64,000 bases of DNA from Eubacterium callanderi (lineage in GTDB: Bacteria; Bacillota; Clostridia; Eubacteriales; Eubacteriaceae): the NCBI RefSeq assembly GCF_900142645.1, contig NZ_FRBP01000012.1, forward strand, positions 109,212 to 173,211. Reading direction: 5' to 3'. Numbering within the stretch: position 1 is the first letter of the stretch; the number at the start of each line of letters is the position of its first letter. Shown one piece after another: positions 34,324 through 42,789 of the stretch. Below the pieces are notes generated by a model, which did no database searches, was not told the origin of the DNA, and saw only the letters and a list, made by a program, of their open reading frames with translations. A program made the position numbers and the translations under genes.

Positions 34324-35772
34324 TTAACCCTTCAGTTTTCCAAACAGTACCTGCGAAGCTTTTTCCTCGAAGTGGACTTCTTCTTCTGGAATCCCCAGCT
34401 CTCTGGCTAAAATCTGCATGACGCGGTACTGGCAGAAGCCGCTCTGGCAGCGTCCCATACCGGCTCTGGTCCGGCGCTTAACCGCCTCGACTGTCTTAGC
34501 GCCCACGCCCTCGTGAATGGCAGCGACGATTTCGCCCTCGGTCACCGTTTCGCAGCGGCAGACGATACGGCCATAGGCCGGGTCTTTTCGGATGAGCGCG
34601 TCCTGTTCTTCAACGGAAAGCTTGCTGAAATCCGGCGCGGGCTCACGGTAAGGGTTGTAGCCCTCACGTTTTTTGAGCTCAAGGCCTGCGTCTGCCAGCA
34701 GATCGCGGACATACTCGGCAATGGCCGGTGAGGAGGCAGCTCCGGGTGACTGAATACCGGCTGCATGGATGAAGCCTGGCACGGTCTCGGACTCTGCGAT
34801 GTAAAAGTCGTTGCCGTTGTCCAGCGCTACAGGGCGCTGGCCGGCAAAGGTACGGATAATTTTGCTGATGTCAATATCCGGCACCAGATGTCTGGCGCCA
34901 GCGATCAATTCATTAATGCCCTCGGCGTCGTTGGTCACATCTTCTTTGTCGTCCTTCATGGTGGCAGTGGAACCGATGAGGGTGTTGCCAGAGACGGTCG
35001 GGATCAGGGCCAGGCCTTTGGTTTCCGGGCTTGGGCACGGGAACATAACCGTGCTGATGGGGGTAGAGAGCTCCTTGTCCAGCACACAGATATTGCCGTG
35101 ACGGCCCTGCACGCGGTACTCATGAATGCCTGCCAGGGCGGCCACATCGTCGGCGTGGACACCGGCGGCGTCGACCACGTAGCGGGTTCTGTAATCTCCG
35201 GCTGAGGTGCGCACGGTAAAGAGGCCGTCCTCATCCTTGGTAATGCCCAGAACCTCATGGTTTGTCAGAATGTCGGTGCCGTTATCCTTGGCGTTGTCGG
35301 CAAAGGCGATGGCGACCTCGAAGGGGTCGATCATGGTGGTGGTGTGGGCCAGCAGCGCCCCCACTGCTGCCGGGTTCATGAACGGCTCGCGGTTTCTGAG
35401 CTGCTCGCCGTTGATTTTTTCTACCTGGTCAACCCCATTGACTTTGGCGTTGTCCAAAAGCTCGTCCACCTTTTTCAGGTCGGCGTCGGAATATGCGACG
35501 ACCAGGGTGCCGGTATGGCGCAGGTCAAAGCCCAGTTCCTTGGAGAGCTTCGGGTACATTCTGGCGCCTGCCGGGTTCAGCTTGGCCTTCAGGGTGCCCG
35601 GATGCGGGTCGTACCCCGGGTGGACGACGCCACCGTTTCCCTTGGTGGCGCCAATACCCACATCCATTCCCCGCTCCATCAGGGCTGTTTTCACATCATA
35701 CTTTGCCAGCTCGTGGGCGATCCCGGTACCGGTGATGCCCCCGCCGATAATGATTACATCGTAATTTTTCAT
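34324..35772 (-). CDS. Anaerobic glycerol-3-phosphate dehydrogenase-like flavoprotein (GlpA type)
   Basis: A 482-residue DAO-family FAD enzyme (DVIIIGGGITGTGIAHELA at the N terminus) with a C-terminal BFD-like [2Fe-2S] domain: VCRCETVTEGE and GRCQSGFC. The start at 35772 follows AAGGAG; an in-frame start 14 codons upstream is less likely. It oxidises G3P to dihydroxyacetone phosphate, or a related polyol phosphate. It is cotranscribed with the FGGY kinase, SDR and aldolase. Confidence 0.87.
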   Translation of the reverse strand: MKNYDVIIIGGGITGTGIAHELAKYDVKTALMERGMDVGIGATKGNGGVVHPGYDPHPGTLKAKLNPAGARMYPKLSKELGFDLRHTGTLVVAYSDADLKKVDELLDNAKVNGVDQVEKINGEQLRNREPFMNPAAVGALLAHTTTMIDPFEVAIAFADNAKDNGTDILTNHEVLGITKDEDGLFTVRTSAGDYRTRYVVDAAGVHADDVAALAGIHEYRVQGRHGNICVLDKELSTPISTVMFPCPSPETKGLALIPTVSGNTLIGSTATMKDDKEDVTNDAEGINELIAGARHLVPDIDISKIIRTFAGQRPVALDNGNDFYIAESETVPGFIHAAGIQSPGAASSPAIAEYVRDLLADAGLELKKREGYNPYREPAPDFSKLSVEEQDALIRKDPAYGRIVCRCETVTEGEIVAAIHEGVGAKTVEAVKRRTRAGMGRCQSGFCQYRVMQILARELGIPEEEVHFEEKASQVLFGKLKG

Positions 35773-35823
35773 TGCAAACTCCTTAACTATACTCTTTAAT
35801 ACTCGTTTAACCAATTAAATAAT

Positions 35824-35948
35824 GCCAGAGCCCAAAACTGCGTCAGAGGCCGTAAGCGCAAGGCGTCTGCCGGATAAGGGCAAGGGCGCATATTGCGCAT
35901 ATGTAACCGCACCCGTTCAGGCAACAACGCAGCGATGGCGGTCTCTGG
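35824..35948. repeat. Palindromic element between the GlpA-like and SDR genes
   Basis: The ends match inversely: CCAGAG and CTGCGT on the left (35824-35842), ACGCAG and CTCTGG on the right (35927-35948). Inner hairpins include GCGCA-TATT-GCGC. The segment is non-coding on the minus strand and fills the whole gap. It looks like a small palindromic repeat or a structured intercistronic RNA. Confidence 0.4.
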
Positions 35949-35955
35949 CCGGTTT

Positions 35956-36714
35956 TTACCGCATAAGCATGCCGCCAGTGGCGTCCAGCGTGGTCCCCGT
36001 CAGGTACCCGGCTGGCTCTGAGGCCATGAACACGACAATGTTTGCGATGTCCTCGGGCTCGGCCACACGGCCCAGAGGGATACGGCTTTCGTAGTAGCCG
36101 GGCTTGTTCTCGCGGGATTCCTTTGTCATGTCGGTGGCGACGATACCTAAGGCAATGCCGTTAACCGTGATCCCCCTGGGGGAAAGCTCTCTGGCCATGG
36201 AGATGGTCAGGGCGACCATGCCGGCCTTGCTGGCCGCGTAGTGGGCATGGCCGGTGGTGGAGCCGTTAAAAGCAGCCTGGGAATTGATGTTGATAATCCT
36301 GCCCGGACGCCCCTTGCCCAGATTGGATTTTGCAAAATACTGAGAGGTTAAAAATGGCCCAGTCAGGTTGACATCCAGTGAACGCTGCCAGTCCTCAAGC
36401 GGGATTTCCTGGCACCAGCCCTGGAGCCAGATGCCTGCGTTGTTGACCAGAATGTCCAGATCGCCCAGAAGCCGTTCGGCTTCCTGCATAAAGGCCAGCG
36501 TGCTCTCAGAGGACCCGAGATCCGCCGCCAGCGCGGTCGCTTTGACACCGTAGCTTTCTGCTTCCTTTGCCACTTCTTCGATGGTAGCTCCCATACGGCT
36601 GGCGCAGATGACGAGGTTAACCCCTTCCTTTGCCAGTCCCAGTGCAATGGCCCGTCCCACACCCCTGGAGGCTCCGGTGACCACTGCGTTTTTTCCTTTT
36701 AATTTTAAATCCAT
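35956..36714 (-). CDS. Short-chain dehydrogenase/reductase
   Basis: A 252-residue SDR with the cofactor motif TGASRGVG, the NNAG motif, catalytic Ser in NINSQAAF and the YAASK active site. NAD(P)-linked polyol or ketose oxidation is likely from its position in the kinase-GlpA operon. The substrate is unknown; it is of the FabG-like classical type, but there is no fatty-acid gene nearby. Confidence 0.87.
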   Translation of the reverse strand: MDLKLKGKNAVVTGASRGVGRAIALGLAKEGVNLVICASRMGATIEEVAKEAESYGVKATALAADLGSSESTLAFMQEAERLLGDLDILVNNAGIWLQGWCQEIPLEDWQRSLDVNLTGPFLTSQYFAKSNLGKGRPGRIININSQAAFNGSTTGHAHYAASKAGMVALTISMARELSPRGITVNGIALGIVATDMTKESRENKPGYYESRIPLGRVAEPEDIANIVVFMASEPAGYLTGTTLDATGGMLMR

Positions 36715-36732
36715 TTTTGCACCCCTTTTTTG

Positions 36733-36805
36733 TCAATTGGAAATTGAAAGTGGAAAACGGACGGCTTGGTGCTGTCCTTTTCCATTTTCAGTTTTCAACT
36801 TTTTT
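36733..36805. repeat. Small palindromic repeat element, copy D
   Basis: The left end (AATTGAAAGTGGAAAA-like) and right end (TTTTCCATTTTCAGTTTTCA) are inverted relatives built from GAAAGTGGAAA units, as in the elements at 39304, 42569 and 51151. The core is a small hairpin, GGACGGC...GCTGTCC. Confidence 0.5.
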
Positions 36806-36811
36806 CTGTGA

Positions 36812-36844
36812 GGGGTGGTGTGCCGGACCGGCACGCCATCCCCC
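36812..36844. repeat. GATGGCGTG-type hairpin
   Basis: GGGGTGGTGTGCCGG pairs imperfectly with CCGGCACGCCATCCCC. The minus strand reads GATGGCGTGCCGG. A hairpin with the same GATGGCGTG arm occurs after ackA at 57732. It could be a terminator without a T tract or a dispersed repeat. Confidence 0.4.
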
Positions 36845-36857
36845 TTTCAATTGTTTA

Positions 36858-36909
36858 CAGATAATCCAGAAATTTTTATTTCAAACTTGGAGCATTTCTG
36901 GATTATCTG
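36858..36909. repeat. Perfect 16-bp inverted repeat between the FGGY kinase and SDR genes
   Basis: CAGATAATCCAGAAAT (36858-36873) and ATTTCTGGATTATCTG (36894-36909) are exact inverse copies with a 20-nt loop. A second hairpin, CCGGTTTC-N5-GAAACCGG (36954-36974), follows toward the kinase. The 268-bp gap thus consists almost entirely of inverted repeats. Confidence 0.6.
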
Positions 36910-36982
36910 CATTTGCTTCATTGCCGGACGACCGCTCACACTCCTTCGTCCTACCGGTTTCTTTCAGAAACCGGATTCAGCT

Positions 36983-38482
36983 TCAATACTCGTCCCAGAT
37001 CGGGTCAAGGGCTTCGATGACTTTTTTGTACCGCGCGTATTTTTTGTCATACTCGGCGAATTTTTCCGGGTTTGGTTCGGCGGTGTACATAATGTCGACC
37101 ATGGACTCGGACGCGGACTGGAAGGAATCAAAGGTTCCAGTCGCGATACCGGCGCAGATGGCTGAGCCTAAAGCGCCGAGCTCCTGGCTTCTGGCCACTT
37201 CAATAGGCACCTGAAGGATATCAGCAAACATCTGAACCCAGATTTCGGATTTGGCGACGCCGCCGGCCATACGGATCATCTTGGGCTGGTCTCTGAACTT
37301 GAGCAGCTTTTCGATGTGGTATTTGTGGCAGAAGACAATGCCTTCGTAGACAGCGCGCAGCAGGTTTTCGCGGGTGTGCCAGGATTGCAGCCCGATAAAG
37401 GCGCCCTTGGCGTTAATGTTAACATTGCTGCCGAACAGGAAGGGCAGGAATACCACGCCGCAGTCCTGGTCGCCGATGCCGTCTACACACTTGTTGGAAT
37501 ATTCGTAAATGTCCTTGTCGCCCAGGTTCACGTCCTTCAGGATTTCTGCCAGGAACCATTCGAGGTTGCTGGCAGAGGTCGGGCTGCCTTCCAGGATCAT
37601 CCAGTAGCCCGGCATGGTGTAGATTGAGGTCATAAACAGATCCTTATCCACCACTGGCTTTTTGCTGATGTACTCATTAATGCTCCAGGTACCTGCTACC
37701 ACACACATTTTTTCTTCATCGGTGATGCCCACAGCCATGGCGGAGGCATGGATGTCCATACAGCCGCCGGCCACTGGTGTTCCAGCCTTTAAGCCTGTCA
37801 GCCCTGCCACGTCCTCGGTGATATAGCCGCAGATTTCGCCGGAATACTTGAGCGGCGGCAGCTTGTCATAAATGCTTTCGAGACCCATATCGGCCAGCAG
37901 GTCCTTGTCGTAGCACACATCGCGGACATTCATGAGGCTGGAGCCCGACATATCGGCGATTTCGCCGTAGGCTTCGCCGGTCAGCTTATAGCGGATATAG
38001 TCCTTGCACATGAAAATCCACTGGGTATTTTCCAGTACATCCGGACGGTTATCCATGAACCAACGGAGCAGTGTGGTCGGCTGGCCGGCCCATACTGACT
38101 GCATGGTCTTTGGCAGGATTTTTTCAAAGGTGCCGTCCTTCATCCAGTCAATGGCGTACTGCTTGCCTCTGGAGTCGGTTGAGATCATCCCGTTGTAGGG
38201 CGCTCTCCCGTCATAGCCCATAAGGTACATGCCGTTGCCGTGGCCGGTGGCGGCCACGCCCAATACTTCTTCACCGCTGATGCCGGACTGTTCCAGCACT
38301 GCGCGGATCGCGCCGACATTGGCGGCCCACATTTCTTCACAATCTCTTTCGGTAAAACCAGGCGCTGGCTGGTACATTTCTGTTTTCCGGCTGGAAACCG
38401 CGATTTCCTTACCGTTCAGGTCGTACAGCGCCGCCTTTGTCATTGTCCCCCCGTTGTCTAAACCAAGTAAATATTTTCCCAT
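36983..38482 (-). CDS. FGGY-family carbohydrate kinase (LyxK/EryA-like)
   Basis: A 499-residue sugar or polyol kinase. The N-terminal phosphate loop is GLDNGGTMTKAALYD, GHGNGMYL marks the substrate region, and AGGCMDIHASAM and EGSPTSASNLEW lie in the C-terminal half. The pattern is closer to L-xylulose/3-keto-gulonate kinase (LyxK) and erythritol kinase than to glycerol kinase, which is encoded separately at 39479. It is the first gene behind the long terminator hairpin at 38582. Confidence 0.83.
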   Translation of the reverse strand: MGKYLLGLDNGGTMTKAALYDLNGKEIAVSSRKTEMYQPAPGFTERDCEEMWAANVGAIRAVLEQSGISGEEVLGVAATGHGNGMYLMGYDGRAPYNGMISTDSRGKQYAIDWMKDGTFEKILPKTMQSVWAGQPTTLLRWFMDNRPDVLENTQWIFMCKDYIRYKLTGEAYGEIADMSGSSLMNVRDVCYDKDLLADMGLESIYDKLPPLKYSGEICGYITEDVAGLTGLKAGTPVAGGCMDIHASAMAVGITDEEKMCVVAGTWSINEYISKKPVVDKDLFMTSIYTMPGYWMILEGSPTSASNLEWFLAEILKDVNLGDKDIYEYSNKCVDGIGDQDCGVVFLPFLFGSNVNINAKGAFIGLQSWHTRENLLRAVYEGIVFCHKYHIEKLLKFRDQPKMIRMAGGVAKSEIWVQMFADILQVPIEVARSQELGALGSAICAGIATGTFDSFQSASESMVDIMYTAEPNPEKFAEYDKKYARYKKVIEALDPIWDEY

Positions 38483-38542
38483 TGTTTTTAACCCCTTTCA
38501 TGGATCTATATTTTCGGCTTTTAGCCGATGGTTCACAATTTT

Positions 38543-38564
38543 CCGGGCCTATCTGCAGGCCCGG
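38543..38564 (-). other. Leader hairpin ahead of the FGGY kinase gene
   Basis: CCGGGCCT-N6-AGGCCCGG lies between the long terminator and the kinase start, without a T tract. A smaller hairpin, TCGGC-TTTTA-GCCGA, follows at 38514-38528. These may protect the 5' end of the read-through mRNA. Confidence 0.5.
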
Positions 38565-38581
38565 TCCCCCAAAATAATACG

Positions 38582-38651
38582 AAAAAAAGTCCCGCTTAAT
38601 AAACCCACAGTCTTACACCCCTTGTGCACTGTGTGTCTATTAAGCAGGACT
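38582..38651 (-). terminator. Long intrinsic terminator between glpP and the polyol operon, candidate GlpP target
   Basis: AGTCCTGCTTAATA pairs with TATTAAGCGGGACT (13 of 14 positions, one G-U) around an inner CACAGT/ACTGTG stem, followed on the minus strand by seven T. It sits 43 bp past the glpP stop and 100 bp before the kinase start. GlpP in Bacillus subtilis allows read-through of such leader terminators when glycerol-3-phosphate is bound. Confidence 0.85.
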
Positions 38652-38693
38652 CACCAAAAACCATCCATGCATTACTATTTTGTTTTTAAAAGT

Positions 38694-39254
38694 TTACCAG
38701 AAAGCCTTTTTGCTAATGGTGATCCCTGCGAAACCGGCATGCTGTACCTTTTCGATCATCTCAGCGGTCTGGATAAAGCCTCCTGCCAACAGCGGAATCC
38801 GGGATACCCGTTTCAGCTCGTCTATAAAACCGAGGGCCGCTACGGCGGGCAGCACTTCGGCTGCGTCGACCTTGGCGGATTCCAGAATCCTCAGGCTGGT
38901 ATCAAAGCCCCTTGAATCGACAATGAAGAAACGCTGCACTGTTACCAGGCCACACCGCTTGGCCATGCCGAGCTTGGTGCTGTCGGTCGACATCACGCCG
39001 TCCACCCTGTAATAGTTTTTCAGCAGCTTCATGCCCACCTGGTCACGTCCAAAGCCTCCGAGAAGCTCCAGGTTTACCCAGGCGTCCTTGCCGCTCCGGT
39101 GGACCATCTCCACCAGGGACTGCAGATTGGCGATATTGGCTTCGGTCAGGAGGACGATCTCCCTCGAACTTTTGAGGGCCACCTCTAAATCATTAAGCCG
39201 TCTGATGGACGGGATCATTTGAAATTTTCCAAAGTCAATTTTACTCATAGTCAC
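38694..39254 (-). CDS. glpP: Glycerol-3-phosphate-responsive antiterminator GlpP
   Basis: A 186-residue TIM-barrel RNA-binding protein. Family features include IPSIRRLNDLE near the start, VDGVMSTDSTKLGMAKRCGL and LLAGGFIQTAEMIE. GlpP with bound G3P stops premature termination in glycerol-catabolic leaders. The gene has its own promoter and lies directly upstream of the long hairpin at 38582, between glpK and the oxidation operon. Confidence 0.92.
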   Translation of the reverse strand: MTMSKIDFGKFQMIPSIRRLNDLEVALKSSREIVLLTEANIANLQSLVEMVHRSGKDAWVNLELLGGFGRDQVGMKLLKNYYRVDGVMSTDSTKLGMAKRCGLVTVQRFFIVDSRGFDTSLRILESAKVDAAEVLPAVAALGFIDELKRVSRIPLLAGGFIQTAEMIEKVQHAGFAGITISKKAFW

Positions 39255-39269
39255 TCACCAATTGTCTAA

Positions 39270-39298
39270 ATATTATCACAGAAAAAAATAAACGTCAA
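39270..39298 (-). promoter_or_regulatory. Promoter of glpP
   Basis: On the minus strand TTGACG (39293-39298), 17-bp spacer, TAATAT (39270-39275), 15 bp ahead of the start codon. Confidence 0.7.
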
Positions 39299-39303
39299 GG
39301 AAA

Positions 39304-39454
39304 AAGTTGAAGGTGGAAGGTGGAAAGTGGAAAGTTAATGCGCGCTTTAGCTGACGCAAAAACGATTTAAACTGCGGCCACAGGCCACATCTGATCAAAT
39401 GTGCAGAGCATATTTGTACCAAACTTTCCACCTTCACCTTTCAACCTTCTACCT
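39304..39454. repeat. Small palindromic repeat element, copy A
   Basis: The left end AAGTTGAAGGTGGAAGG and onward matches inversely the right end (CTTTCCACCTTCACCTTTC...). About 34 bp of terminal inverted repeats enclose roughly 85 bp with further small hairpins. It sits between the glpK terminator and the glpP promoter. No ORF or transposase is present. Confidence 0.65.
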
Positions 39455-39480
39455 AAAAAAAGCCCCGAAGGGCTTTTTTT
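39455..39480 (-). terminator. Terminator of glpK
   Basis: AAAAAAAGCCC-TTCG-GGGCTTTTTTT: a short GC stem with a TTCG loop and T tract, overlapping the end of glpK. Confidence 0.93.
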
Positions 39481-40963
39481 ATAACCAGTCTTTTGATTTT
39501 TCGACGGCTTTGCACCACTGGCTGTACAGGGCTTCTCTTGTCGCTTCGTCCATCTGCGGGGTGAAGACGCGGTCGGCTTCCCACAGGGCTTTGATCTGGT
39601 CTTCGTTTTCGAAGATGCCGCAGCCGAGGCCGGCAAGGTAACAAGCGCCAAGGGCGGTGGTTTCAATATCCTTTGGTCTTATAACGTTACAGTTCAGGAT
39701 ATCGGCCTGAAACTGCATGAGGAAATCGTTCTGGGCAGCGCCGCCGTCAACTTTGAGCTCTTTGAGCTTGACGCCGGAGTTCCGTTCCATTTCTTCGAGC
39801 AGGTCACGAGTCTGGTAGGCCATGGACTCGAGGGCCGCGCGGGCCATCTGTTCCTTGGTGGTGGCGGCGGTGATGCCGATCATCATGCCGCGGGCGTTCA
39901 TGTTCCAGTGCGGCGCGCCCAGCCCGGTGAAGGCAGGTACAAAATACAGGCCGCCATTGTCCGGAATGCTTTCGGCCATGGCTTCGGTGTCCGCTGCCTT
40001 TTCGCAGATATTGACCTTATCGCGCAGCCACTGAATAACCTGTCCGGCGATAAGGATGCTGGCGCCCATGGAATATTTTACCTTGCCGTCCTTACCCCAG
40101 GCAACGGTCAGCAGGCCTTTTTCGGTTTCCGGTGCTTTGTCGCCGGTAAACATAAGCGGCACTGCGCTGGTGCCGTAAGTATTTTTCGCGGTTCCTTCTT
40201 CAAAACAGGCCTGTCCAAACAGGGCTGCGGACTGGTCACCGGCAATACCGGTGATTGGGATTTCTGCGCCAAACCATTCAGGATCGGCATAGCCGAAAAG
40301 CCCTACGGATTCCTTGACTTCTGGGAAGATCTTCCAGGGCAGATCCAGCATGTCCATAAGCTCGTCGTCCCATTTCAGTTCATAGGAATTAAAGACCATG
40401 GTTCTGGCAGCATTGGAGTAATCGGTGGCGTGTACCTTACCCTTTGTCAGGTTCCACAGCAGCCAGGAATCAATGGTGCCGAAGAGCAGGTCTCCGTTTT
40501 CAGCTTTTTCTTGGGCGGCCGGAACATTGTCTAAGACCCAGCGGATCTTGGTAGCCGAGTAGGTGGGGTCGATTACAAGACCCGTCTTCTTATTGACCAT
40601 GTCGTTGCAGCCTTTTTCGATCAGACCCTGGCAGATTTCGGTGGTACGGCGGCAGCCCCAGACGATGGAATTGTGCACAGGCACGCCAGTGTTCTTATCC
40701 CACAGAGTGGTGGTTTCACGCTGGTTGGTGATGCCGATGGCTGCGATGTCTTTTCCTTCCAGGCCAGCCTTTTTAATGGCGTTGCGCGCGGTTTTCAAAG
40801 TCACATTCCAGACGGTCAGACCGCTCTGGTCCCACCATCCGGACTGCGGAAAAAACTGTTCGTATTCTTCGTAATCCAGCGCGATGGCCTTCCCCTGTTC
40901 GTTGTAAACAATCCCCCTTGAACCAGTGGTTCCCTGGTCCATAACCAAAATATACTTGCTCAT
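39479..40963 (-). CDS. glpK: Glycerol kinase GlpK
   Basis: A 494-residue FGGY kinase of the true GlpK group: MDQGTTGSRGIVYNEQGKAI at the N terminus, INQRETT (ITNQRETTTLW), and GVKLKELKVDGGAAQND near residue 400. It makes glycerol-3-phosphate, which is also the GlpP ligand. It is a single gene with a near-consensus promoter that overlaps a cre-like site, and a strong terminator. Confidence 0.95.
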   Translation of the reverse strand: MSKYILVMDQGTTGSRGIVYNEQGKAIALDYEEYEQFFPQSGWWDQSGLTVWNVTLKTARNAIKKAGLEGKDIAAIGITNQRETTTLWDKNTGVPVHNSIVWGCRRTTEICQGLIEKGCNDMVNKKTGLVIDPTYSATKIRWVLDNVPAAQEKAENGDLLFGTIDSWLLWNLTKGKVHATDYSNAARTMVFNSYELKWDDELMDMLDLPWKIFPEVKESVGLFGYADPEWFGAEIPITGIAGDQSAALFGQACFEEGTAKNTYGTSAVPLMFTGDKAPETEKGLLTVAWGKDGKVKYSMGASILIAGQVIQWLRDKVNICEKAADTEAMAESIPDNGGLYFVPAFTGLGAPHWNMNARGMMIGITAATTKEQMARAALESMAYQTRDLLEEMERNSGVKLKELKVDGGAAQNDFLMQFQADILNCNVIRPKDIETTALGACYLAGLGCGIFENEDQIKALWEADRVFTPQMDEATREALYSQWCKAVEKSKDWL

Positions 40964-41003
40964 ACTTACAACCTCCTATAGCTCATAAATAATCTTTTTC
41001 AAG

Positions 41004-41040
41004 ATTGTATATCATAAACCCGGATTTGTAAACGCTTGTT
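41004..41040 (-). promoter_or_regulatory. glpK promoter with cre-like (CcpA) site
   Basis: On the minus strand TTTACA (41027-41032), 17-bp spacer, TACAAT (41004-41009). The plus strand TGTAAACGCTTGTT (41027-41040) fits 11 of 14 positions of the cre consensus and covers the -35, so carbon catabolite repression is plausible. Confidence 0.6.
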
Positions 41041-41118
41041 TTTCAGAAATTCAAAAGCTATTCCGCTGAAACCCTGATAAACACTTGTTAAATTTGCATT
41101 TTATTTTTTTTAGAACAA

Positions 41119-41141
41119 GAAAAAAGAGCCATGATGGCTCA
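41119..41141 (-). terminator. Terminator downstream of the ZIP transporter gene
   Basis: GAGCCAT-N1-ATGGCTC arms followed on the minus strand by TTTTTTC. A second small terminator-like stem, GGGGC-TT-GCCCC with TTTTT, lies at about 41199-41212. Confidence 0.8.
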
Positions 41142-41273
41142 GATTTTAAAAAATTGGGTTGCGGCGAAACCGCCAGTGCTTTGTCTTTCATCCCGACAGA
41201 TAAAAAGGGGCAAGCCCCTCCTCCGGCTCCTCTTTTTTACGCTTAATAAAAAGGCGCTGCCGCTCTGGGATTC

Positions 41274-42041
41274 TTAATGTCCCGCGAGCTGAAGAAAGAC
41301 ATACATGAGCAGTACGCCCAGAATAATCATATAATTGACATGGTGCTGTTCCTCGTCCTGGTAAATTTTGGGAAGCAGCTCGTCGAAAACCAGGTAGAGC
41401 ATGATGCCGCCTGTCATGGCGAGAAGCACTCCCTGAAATGCGGTTGTAATAAATGGCATTAATATTAAATAGCACACAATGGCCAGCAGTGCCTCGGCTA
41501 CCGCCAGGCCGCCGATGAGCAGAAGGCACTTTTTCTGGCTGCATTCGAGGGTTTCAAGCTGGGCGATGATGACAAAGCCAATGGGAATATTGTGCAGGCC
41601 GATAACAAGGATCATGAACCAGGCAAGAACCGGATCTGCATTTCCTGCAACCAGAATGGACAGCAGCTCGAAGAGACTATGAAACCCAAAAGCCGCCAGA
41701 ATAATATAGACCAGCTGGTGATGCCCATGGTGTTCCCGCTCGCCGGGCACCAGGTCATGGTGGTGCTGAACCGGGATCATTTTCTCAAACAGGATAATAA
41801 ACAGGGCTCCGCCGGTCAGGGCCGCTGCCATAACCCACAGTGGAGTGTCAAAGGCCTCTTCTAATATCTCGTGAGCCTCGGGGATAATTCCGAAAAAGAT
41901 AATGCCCAGCAGAAAACCGCCGGACAGGCCCAGCAAAAGACCGATGCTTTTTGGATATTTTTTGTTTAAGGTGACAAATATGTAGCCGCCCACCAGCATC
42001 ATAGCGGCCGCTACTAAAACGCCAAAATAGATCTGTATCAT
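41274..42041 (-). CDS. ZIP-family divalent metal transporter
   Basis: A 255-residue protein with about eight membrane helices. The metal-binding helix IV carries HNIPIG, helix II region has PEAHEI, and a cytoplasmic His-rich loop (VQHHHDLV and HHGHHQ) lies after helix III. ZIP proteins import Zn2+ and other divalent metals into the cytoplasm. It is a single gene. Confidence 0.88.
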   Translation of the reverse strand: MIQIYFGVLVAAAMMLVGGYIFVTLNKKYPKSIGLLLGLSGGFLLGIIFFGIIPEAHEILEEAFDTPLWVMAAALTGGALFIILFEKMIPVQHHHDLVPGEREHHGHHQLVYIILAAFGFHSLFELLSILVAGNADPVLAWFMILVIGLHNIPIGFVIIAQLETLECSQKKCLLLIGGLAVAEALLAIVCYLILMPFITTAFQGVLLAMTGGIMLYLVFDELLPKIYQDEEQHHVNYMIILGVLLMYVFLQLAGH

Positions 42042-42180
42042 AAAAACTCCTGTTGTTTTCTTCGTCTTATCTTAATTATATGCCTTTTTGGGGACGGTTA
42101 AAAGAGAAAATATTGCGTTTTTGGGGATGATCTGTTTTAAATATACCCCAAATAGGATATAATAATAACGAGGTGATGAT

Positions 42181-42501
42181 ATGAAACACGAATATAACAA
42201 ATTAGTACGAGACAAAATCCCTGATATCATTCGAGAAAGCGGCCGAAGCTGTGATTACAAAATTCTTAGTGATGCAGAAGTTTTAGATGCCTTGAAGGAT
42301 AAGCTTATCGAAAAGGCCAATATTTTCGCCGAACGTCCTTCTGAGGATGAAATCTCCGACATCTACGAGCTCATCGACGCCATTGTGGAAAAATTCGACT
42401 ATGAACCCATGCACATCGATTATCTCAAGCTCCAGAACAAGGAGACTAAGGGCACCTATTCCGGCAACACTTTCCTGATTTCCGCAGATGACGGGAAGTG
42501 A
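42181..42501 (+). CDS. MazG/phosphoribosyl-ATP pyrophosphohydrolase-like protein
   Basis: A 106-residue protein beginning KLVRDKIPDIIRESG, the signature of a common small family of all-alpha NTP pyrophosphohydrolases. The acidic metal-binding helix is EDEISDIYELIDAIVEKF. It likely hydrolyses a nucleotide to its monophosphate and pyrophosphate; the substrate is not known. It has GAGGTGAT as ribosome site and a strong terminator after it. Confidence 0.78.
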   Translation: MKHEYNKLVRDKIPDIIRESGRSCDYKILSDAEVLDALKDKLIEKANIFAERPSEDEISDIYELIDAIVEKFDYEPMHIDYLKLQNKETKGTYSGNTFLISADDGK

Positions 42502-42527
42502 AAAAAGCGGTCTTAGACCGCTTTTTT
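42501..42527. terminator. Terminator of the pyrophosphohydrolase-like gene
   Basis: AAAAAAGCGGTC-TTA-GACCGCTTTTTT, symmetrical and bidirectional. Confidence 0.93.
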
Positions 42528-42568
42528 GCTATCAAAAAACCTTATCATTAGGAGGCAAAGTGTTAAAA

Positions 42569-42742
42569 AGAGGCTTGTTTAGTTGAAAGTTGAAAGTGGA
42601 TAGTGGAAAGTTCAGGTGCAAATTCGCTTTGCGAATTTGATTGGAAGCGGCCTACGGCCGCCATTTTAACCGTTTTTGCTTTAGCAAAAGCGTTCATTAA
42701 CCTTCCACATTCCACCTTCAACCTTCCACTTGAAACAGCCTC
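42569..42742. repeat. Small palindromic repeat element (MITE-like), copy B
   Basis: The left end (AGAGGCTTGTTTAGTTGAAA and on) and right end (inverse AGAGGCTGTTTCAAGTGGAA and on) match over about 43 bp. The interior has three hairpins: GCAAATTCGC-TTT-GCGAATTTG, GCGGCC-TAC-GGCCGC and a CGTTTTTGCT/AGCAAAAGCG stem. At about 174 bp it is the longest copy. It has no ORF and lies between the pyrophosphohydrolase-like gene and yraN. Confidence 0.7.
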
Positions 42743-42789
42743 TTGTATTAATTTTGCTGCTGCCTTTCAACTTTTTTAACCGCTTATTT

